Of a DNA stretch of 64,000 bases, positions 57,642 through 64,000 are shown piece after piece. Source of the stretch: Antedon bifida (Eukaryota; Echinodermata; Crinoidea; Comatulida; Antedonidae); contig OY727099.1 of NCBI GenBank assembly GCA_963402885.1, positions 22,401,001 to 22,465,000 on the forward strand, written 5' to 3'. Within the stretch, counting starts at the first letter, position 1. Every line of letters starts with the position of its first letter. The translations under genes and the position numbers were made by a program. Below the pieces are notes generated by a model. That model made no database searches and had not been told where the DNA came from. It saw only the letters and a program-made list of their open reading frames with translations.

Positions 57642-57892
57642 AGATGTATTGTCCCTAAAAAATGAATATTAATAAAATCTGACTTAGAATAAGCCATTTT
57701 GTAGTTTTAATAACGTTTTAATCACTTCCGTAGAAAAAAAATGTTTTCACTTATAAAAAAACAAAATCGGTTACATTCAACCAAAAACCTGGTGGCCGCC
57801 AATTTTTGCTTTAAATTAGTTTTTCACGTAATTTTTTTTTTCAATCCAACTATTATGGGACAAACAAAAGCAATTCAGCGGACAATATATCT
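57642..57892. mobile_element. 251-bp MITE with TTAA target duplication, family AGATGTATTGTCCC
   Basis: TTAA at 57638-57641 and 57893-57896. Left AGATGTATTGTCCC, right inward AGATATATTGTCCG. The best preserved copy of the family. Confidence 0.75.
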
Positions 57893-58624
57893 TTAAAATA
57901 TTCATAAAAGAAAAGTGTAATCTGAGCATGAATTTAAAAAAAGATGTTAATTATGGAATTATGCACCTTGAGAAAATTAAGATCGAGTTGGAACTGAGAA
58001 TGACGGCTCTCCTCCAATGGTCTTTTATTTATCATTTATTTTCATCATCCACAATTAATTAGGCTTGATAATGTATATACGTGATTAAAAATAATAATGT
58101 GGGCTGATTATTGATTTTAAAAAGTAATTGACTACGATAAACAGCTAACACTGCACCACACAGTCAATATTTCGTCATACAATGACGTCATAAAATGTAA
58201 ATCTGTTCTCTTCAATTCTCAGCTCCCTCTGTATCTGTCCAACTACAGTACTGATGTATAAAATATTATTACACAATTCTTGCACCCGCTGAAGAAATGT
58301 TTTTCCCATTGATATGATGCTGTCCACAGCCTGGCCTAGGCCTATAGAAAATATTTGTTTTATCTGCTTTTAATCAATAACTGGTTTGGTATTTTTAGGT
58401 CTTGTTGCGATACACCGCTCTACTATTTATAAGGTAAACAGAGAATAATGAACATTTATTATTCAATAAGTGTTTACAACAAATAATATGATAATAATAA
58501 TATTATGCATACATTTTAATATAAATGGTTGGTACAAGATTCAGTGTAATATAGATTAGTAAATCAATGTTTATGATGTAGAGAATTAAGAAAAAGAAAT
58601 CCCTGACCCTATTAAATAATGGTT

Positions 58625-59035
58625 TTATCCTGACGTCATCGGGTGATCGCCCCGCCGTCTGATCTCGCGTGTTGTTGAGTGCGCTGTTTGTGTTACCGTC
58701 CGTATGTTGGTGGTGTAAGAGAAAGTGATGAAATGACGATTTTCCGACAAAAAGAAAAAGCAAAATAAGCGACCGAGATGTCGAAAATATGGAACAGTAT
58801 ACAGCATAGTTGGGATAAATATTTTCTTATTTTATTTTCTGTTAGTTGTACCAGTTTTAGTGATTTTTAAGAAGTATTTTAAAGGTTTTATAAGTGAAGC
58901 TAACCAGATTGCCTGTGTACCGCATGGCTGTTGACTATTGTTCGTCGTTGGCATGCAGGATCGTGTTCAGCCCGCGAGAATATTATCCTTGTGGAGCACA
59001 GCTCAGCACCAGGGCCTAGAGCAAATAGTAAGAAA
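58625..59035 (+). promoter_or_regulatory. Possible promoter / first non-coding exon of a downstream gene
   Basis: A local rise in G+C and CpG (GATCGCCCCGCCGTCTG, CTCGCGTGTTG) in AT-rich surroundings. It is followed by CAGCCCGCGAGAATATTATCC and a donor-like AGCAAATA/GTAAGAAAA at about 59029. A short upstream open frame (from ATG at 58925, about 28 codons) ends before that donor. Consistent with a 5' UTR exon, but nothing downstream confirms it. Confidence 0.25.
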
Positions 59036-59391
59036 ATATTTTTATTTGTGTATGTTTCTAATTCTTCTTATTGTTGTTTGAAAATAATAGTGATAGATAG
59101 TCTAGTCTAGAGTTGATACAATTGAAATTCTGATGAATCAGCCACCAAAAAATAAAAAAATGGAAGGTTCAAATCGGCTAACTCTGCCAATTATAATTAA
59201 TAATAATATAATATGCATATTTAATAATTGCCGTTGTTGGGTAATCCGAGTACAGTATCAAAGCTTTTTGCATGTTAAAGGGGGGAATAAAAAGCCGGCC
59301 TTAAGTACTGGACTAGCCTAGTAGGACTCTTGTCCATTTACAGAGCTTCCAAATATGATAAATTTAATATACTTTTTTCATTCACTAAAGC

Positions 59392-59558
59392 TTATTTCCA
59401 ACTTGGATGTTCCACAAGCAAGAATGTAACAGCAATGCAAGTAATTTGACCAATCACGAGCAATTTGACCAATCACAAGTTTTTTGGATGAACCATCGCG
59501 TCATGTTGGTCAAATTACTTGCGGTAACCTGTTGTGTTCCGTCTAAGTGGGAACTATT
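59392..59558. mobile_element. Foldback MITE, diverged member of the GGTTCCCACTAG family
   Basis: AAAGCTTATTTCCAACTTGG at the left and CTAAGTGGGAACTATTAAAC at the right, with GACCAATCACAAG and its complement inside. Confidence 0.6.
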
Positions 59559-59559
59559 A

Positions 59560-59679
59560 AACTTTGTCTACACTATCAAACTAGTTTGACAAAAAGTGTG
59601 ATGTGCCCAAATATGGTAGTGGTATACCCAAATATGGTAGTGATATTTGTATAAGTTTGATAGTGTAGACAGAGCTTTA
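59560..59679. mobile_element. MITE copy, family GTCTACACTATCAAACT
   Basis: AACTTTGTCTACACTATCAAA to TTTGATAGTGTAGACAGAGC with two ATGGTAGTG(G/A)TAT repeats; central part deleted. Abuts the preceding MITE. Confidence 0.85.
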
Positions 59680-62600
59680 GTCCTTATTTTGAATACTTTC
59701 TTGAATATTTTTGTTGCACATTTCTAAAAGAAGGTTTATGTCTCTGATACTCACTGCATTCAGAATATTACAATAATAATAATTATCATTATTATTAATC
59801 TTAGATTATAAAATTGAAAGATAATGATTAACAAGTAATGATTTTGAATTTTTATAAAAGGACTACCAGGATTGGTAATCCTTAGCTATTATCACTAGGA
59901 CAAAAGACAATGGGCTTTTTACAGTACTTAATTTGAAGATGTGCCTTAAATATCACAATTGTTCATTATGTATTGTATATTGTTTTTAGCACATTGTTAG
60001 TAGACTGTAACAGTAGGTGTTGACCATATTTCAGTTCATGCTATGAATTAATTCAAAAACAATGTATAGATGTTTGAAATACATTAAGAGTAAATGAAAT
60101 CATGAAACAAGCCTCTTTTTAAAAAGTGCAGAATGAAGACACTTTTTCATAATTCATTCATCTTTTATTTCTGAAAAAAAAAATTCTCCATAGCTCAAAA
60201 ACAAATAATGATATGTATTTAGATTTTAGTGATTTTCAATAATAAAGTAATGTTCAATTTAATATAGCACCAAATGCAGGAAGCCTCTAAGCGCTAAACA
60301 ATCAACAGAAAATGAATAGCAAACAAAAAAAATTAATCAAAAATGAAAGTGCAAATTAAAAAGGTGGGAATTGAGGAGTTGTTTCAATGACTGATTTACC
60401 GGGTAACTATTTGTAATTTAAATAGTATTTTCTTCGGTAAAAGTTTTTTTTATTTACTTTTTTAGAAAAATGTTATAAAGTTAAATAAATTCAGTCAGAC
60501 TTTAATACATTTTCTATCCTCTTTTTTTTCGTTTTTCTACTGTAAACACAACATTTGATGTATTTAAATATTTGTAACTAGAATATTTCATGTGTGTGTT
60601 TACAGTACTTTTTCTAATCATCTTTACTAGGAATCTTTTCCGTCTTTGATTAGCTGGTAAAGGATAATTATTATAGTATATAAGTAATAAAAAGCATGTT
60701 ATTATGGGCCTATGAGTTTCCATTGTAATTATAAACATAGCAAGGCTAGCAGCAGCTGTTACTGTATGAGCTTTTGTATAGCTAATGTCTATAGCCTATG
60801 TTGATTAATTGTTGTTAGACAGTCAAATAAGAATTCACGTTGGAAGAGAGTCTCATCGCATTTGTTCCTTCATTCAAAATGTGAACTGTCCCACATACTG
60901 TTCAGCGATAGCTGCAGATTTCAATGAGGTCGTCTTGAATGTGTTTCAAATCTTCATGTTGAGCTTAGCAACATGTGACTTGGGTCAGTTATATTATCAA
61001 CTGAATACCGCTATCATGACCTTATGCATTGAGTCACTTTAGTTCCTGTGGTACAGCGATACAGTAATAGAAAAGGAAATTAAATTGTTTTTAAATTGTA
61101 TGAAAGTCTTACATTTTGCATTCTTATATTTTAATGTTTAAACAAATGTTGAGGTCAATTTGCTGACATAAAATTCTGGCTCCTAATTTCAGTTTCTTTT
61201 ATTTTTCTTCATACTGTAGCATTATATTACTAGACACAGTACACCCAACACGTATCCATATTCAACATAATATTTAACCCAGCTTGTTTTGAGACCTTCC
61301 ACCTACTGTTGCCCAGTTCCAACACAGCACCCACCCAAAGCACTTTGGATATCTGAATGTACCATTTTTTACCCCACCCTTAAATGTGAAACCTGTACCG
61401 TCAGCGGTTTTTTTTCGATGTTCAACCTCTGACAAACATGAAATTTGTAGAAAATTAGGTGGTGAGATTTCACTAGTAACGTATACTCGGGTTGCTTTAA
61501 CAATGGAATCTACCACAGTCTTGCTTTTCTGATTTTTTTAAAACCAAAAATTAGCTGGTCAAATTATACTTGCGTATGTGATTATACTCGGTTTAATGTT
61601 TTAAGTAAAGTGTGTTATTACTGTGTGTAATAGGGTTATTTTGAATTTGTTGGTGATAAAGCAGAAAGCTTTATGTACCTAGCCCAAGCTGAGGTCAGCA
61701 GACTTGGAACCATATGGTGTACACAGATTAAAATACACTTTCACACTTATCAATGCTAATCAATTGGTGCCAATATGGATGACCTAAGAAAAAATATTTA
61801 ATTGATTTGATACATAGAGACACTGCAACATGTTTCCTTTCATTTTCTACAATTTTAAATATACTGGAATTGAGAACTAATTTTGAAACTTAAAGTCATG
61901 AAGCAGCTTGAGTCTTCCCATATTTATTTAATGTAAGGATAACACTACTGTAGGTCCAATGTACAGTACATACACAAAATGCTTATGTGTACTTTAAAGA
62001 ACCTAGTGTACTTTCGAGATGAGTAGGGTCCGGGACTTATCCCGATATATTAGTTCACACACACTTACTGTGGTGGACAGATGACACTGACACAGCCTGA
62101 ATAGGCAGCACTGGCATGACCTTTGAGGGAGATACATGCAGTTGAAAAGTGTAGCATCCACAGTACCACAAGCACTTGATTGTTGGAATAGCCCTGTACA
62201 CAAACAAGTTGTTATTGAAATGCTCACATTTTTCTTGGAATAATTCATTATTAATTTATTTTATAGAGTAGTACTGTACTGTATAACATGCTTTACTGTA
62301 CCTATAGACTCAAGTCTACAGTATACCTGTGTTTACGTCACTAATTTTAATGGTATTATTGGTAACTTTATTATCTGCGATGGACCAATATTTGTCCACA
62401 AAGTGCAATAACAACTCTGTTTACTCTTATGCAATGTAAATTTTTCTGTTTTTCGGATCATGAGTTTGAATGTATTTACTGCAATATAAAGCTGTTTATT
62501 ATTAATGTCCATGCATGAAATGAGGCTTGATAAAAAATGAAATGTAGATTAATTTGTACAAGATTACTGTACAAGGCCAATCAGCTGCATTGGCAAGAGG

Positions 62601-64000
62601 TACCTGGACATCAAATAAGGACTTGCTGCAATACTGCTGACATATTCATTATTGTTGAATGTATAAACAACAACACATTTTAATTTATTTTCATTTTTTC
62701 ACATCATCATTGGCAACAATTTATGCTAAAGTGAACAAATTATTTTGTTATTCTATCGAGGCTTGGCAAGTCAAACATAACTTTTACAAAACTTGACTCA
62801 TTTGGAAATATTTTTATGTCATTTATTTTTATTGTTCCATTATCTCATAGGGGTGTTTCATAAAATGTTATAATTCAAGTTGTAGCTCTCTTCTCGGAGA
62901 TTGGTTATTTAAAATACCAGAAACTTTTCTTTTTAATTAATTACTAAGTATTAGACGCTCTGTTCTTTGTAGGGCGCCATATAAAAACTTGTATAGAATA
63001 GAATAGAAACTCATTTAACACAGTTGCTGCAGATGAACATCTAGAGAATGAATGATGAATAGATTTGTTTACGTATTAATAATTTGTTTATTGCGTTATA
63101 CTGGCCTTGCTAAGTTTGCATCCCACTGGTGTGATCCTTGAATAAATGATGATAAATTACTCCAGGTTGCTTTGCATCAGAATAAATACTGCATTGAATT
63201 TAAATTTATCTTGTGTGTTTTAATAGATGCCCATGAGATATCACCTTTCCTAAAATATTAAAGTAGTAATTGATTTAGATGTTCTTTTAAATGGAATGCA
63301 GAATATATGTTAATGTTATGAGATAGCTATGAAGGACTTTGTTCAAAACTAATTGCTCAATGGTTGCGGCTGAGTATCGTACATTTCTCGGAAACGACAT
63401 AAATACAGTTATGTTCATGGCCAACGCAGATGCCTCGAGTTAGGATTTTGTTAGCGTGAATTGCTTAACAGTCTTACTCTTACTACATACTGTAGTCTTA
63501 CTAACTACTGTATATTTACTACTGTATAGCCAAGGTGGTTTGTTCTTTCTATAAACATTCAATCTCCCCCAAAATTAGACATGTGTGGGCCAGCCAATGG
63601 GGTATGATTTTTCCATAATTCTGGTTTTCCCCGAATGCGTGTTTTCTAGTTTGCCTGAGTACAATAATATAAGCTAGTACTGTGTTTTGTGCCTAACTTA
63701 CCCGGATAAACCAAAATTGACCTCTCCAAGAAAAATAATACATCATGAGTGAACACCCCTATCGGTTAATAGTATAATCCATGAACCTGTTATCATTTTC
63801 CAGACATGGCAGTCATGGAGCAATGCATGTTATTGTTAGGTCCTTGACAGAGTTAGAGTAAATGTGCCTGGATGACGAGCGAATTTGGGAGCATTAGATT
63901 AGACTCGAAAGAAATTTCTTCTTTTGAGAGAGTTTCAGAGTTCACTGTACAGTATTTTCTCTGTAGTAAACACTTATGTTAACACTAGACTACCAGTACA

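Larger units (their letters stand above)
57893..64000. other. AT-rich region without a supported gene
   Basis: Contains a GC-richer island at 58625-59035, MITEs at 59392-59679, and a possible retroelement tail at 62960-63010 (GGCGCCATATAAAAAC then TAGAA repeats). Open frames up to about 80 codons have no recognisable domain, splice context or paralogue. It may be an intron of a gene starting near 58.7 kb, but this cannot be shown from the sequence. Confidence 0.45.

Noticed and set aside
61274-61516. 80-codon minus-strand open frame with somewhat higher GC
   Set aside because: No recognisable motif, no splice sites that extend it, and no paralogue in the window; could be UTR or chance.

Overview
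The window looks like genomic DNA from a marine invertebrate deuterostome, most likely an echinoderm. It is AT-rich and full of GT-AG introns. It carries many short inverted-repeat elements and AGGCCTA-type words, and its genes are animal families (eIF4G2, TRIM45-like RING proteins, an immunoglobulin receptor-like protein, a polyamine oxidase). The phylum is inferred from sequence texture and gene content; the species is not identified. Nothing bacterial, no CRISPR array and no rRNA or intact tRNA gene was seen.

Region 1 (1-16,798) holds the 3' seventeen exons of eif4g2 (DAP5/p97/NAT1), a translation initiation scaffold. It runs from inside the MIF4G domain to the stop codon, with all intron phases consistent. 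The 5' end is off the window. Its introns are packed with minisatellites, MITEs and a nested DNA transposon. Region 2 (16,799-27,850) has no gene I can support. It holds 3' flank, an inverted/tandem repeat block, a 31-bp minisatellite, an element with a perfect 43-bp palindrome, a tandem segmental duplication with a clean filled/empty transposon site, and further MITEs.

Region 3 (27,858-39,079) is a four-exon gene for a secreted or surface-anchored FAD-dependent polyamine oxidase. Its 7-kb first intron contains, on the opposite strand, a transmembrane Ig-domain gene with tyrosine motifs. That gene is bracketed by about 0.72-kb inverted repeats and carries an apparent frameshift near its start. 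Region 4 (40,449-46,778) is a 6.3-kb element with CCCAGTGGGCA terminal inverted repeats. Much of it is two arrays of tandem repeats built on CAACGTTG-like words: a left array of about 115-bp units and a right array of about 45 units of 62 bp.

Region 5 (47,182-55,851) is a tandem cluster of three TRIM45-like genes with single-exon coding regions (RING, coiled coil, filamin-like C-terminus). The first keeps two B-boxes. The other two have lost both in what looks like one clean internal deletion. Their flanks share MITE and LINE relics that pre-date the duplication, and a 21-nt scar suggests a further copy was lost. Such RING/TRIM genes act in ubiquitin signalling and often innate immunity; together with the Ig receptor-like gene this gives the window an immune-like accessory flavour, but that is inference. 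Region 6 (55,852-64,000) is mostly unannotatable AT-rich sequence with several MITEs and a possible promoter or first exon near 58.6-59.0 kb.
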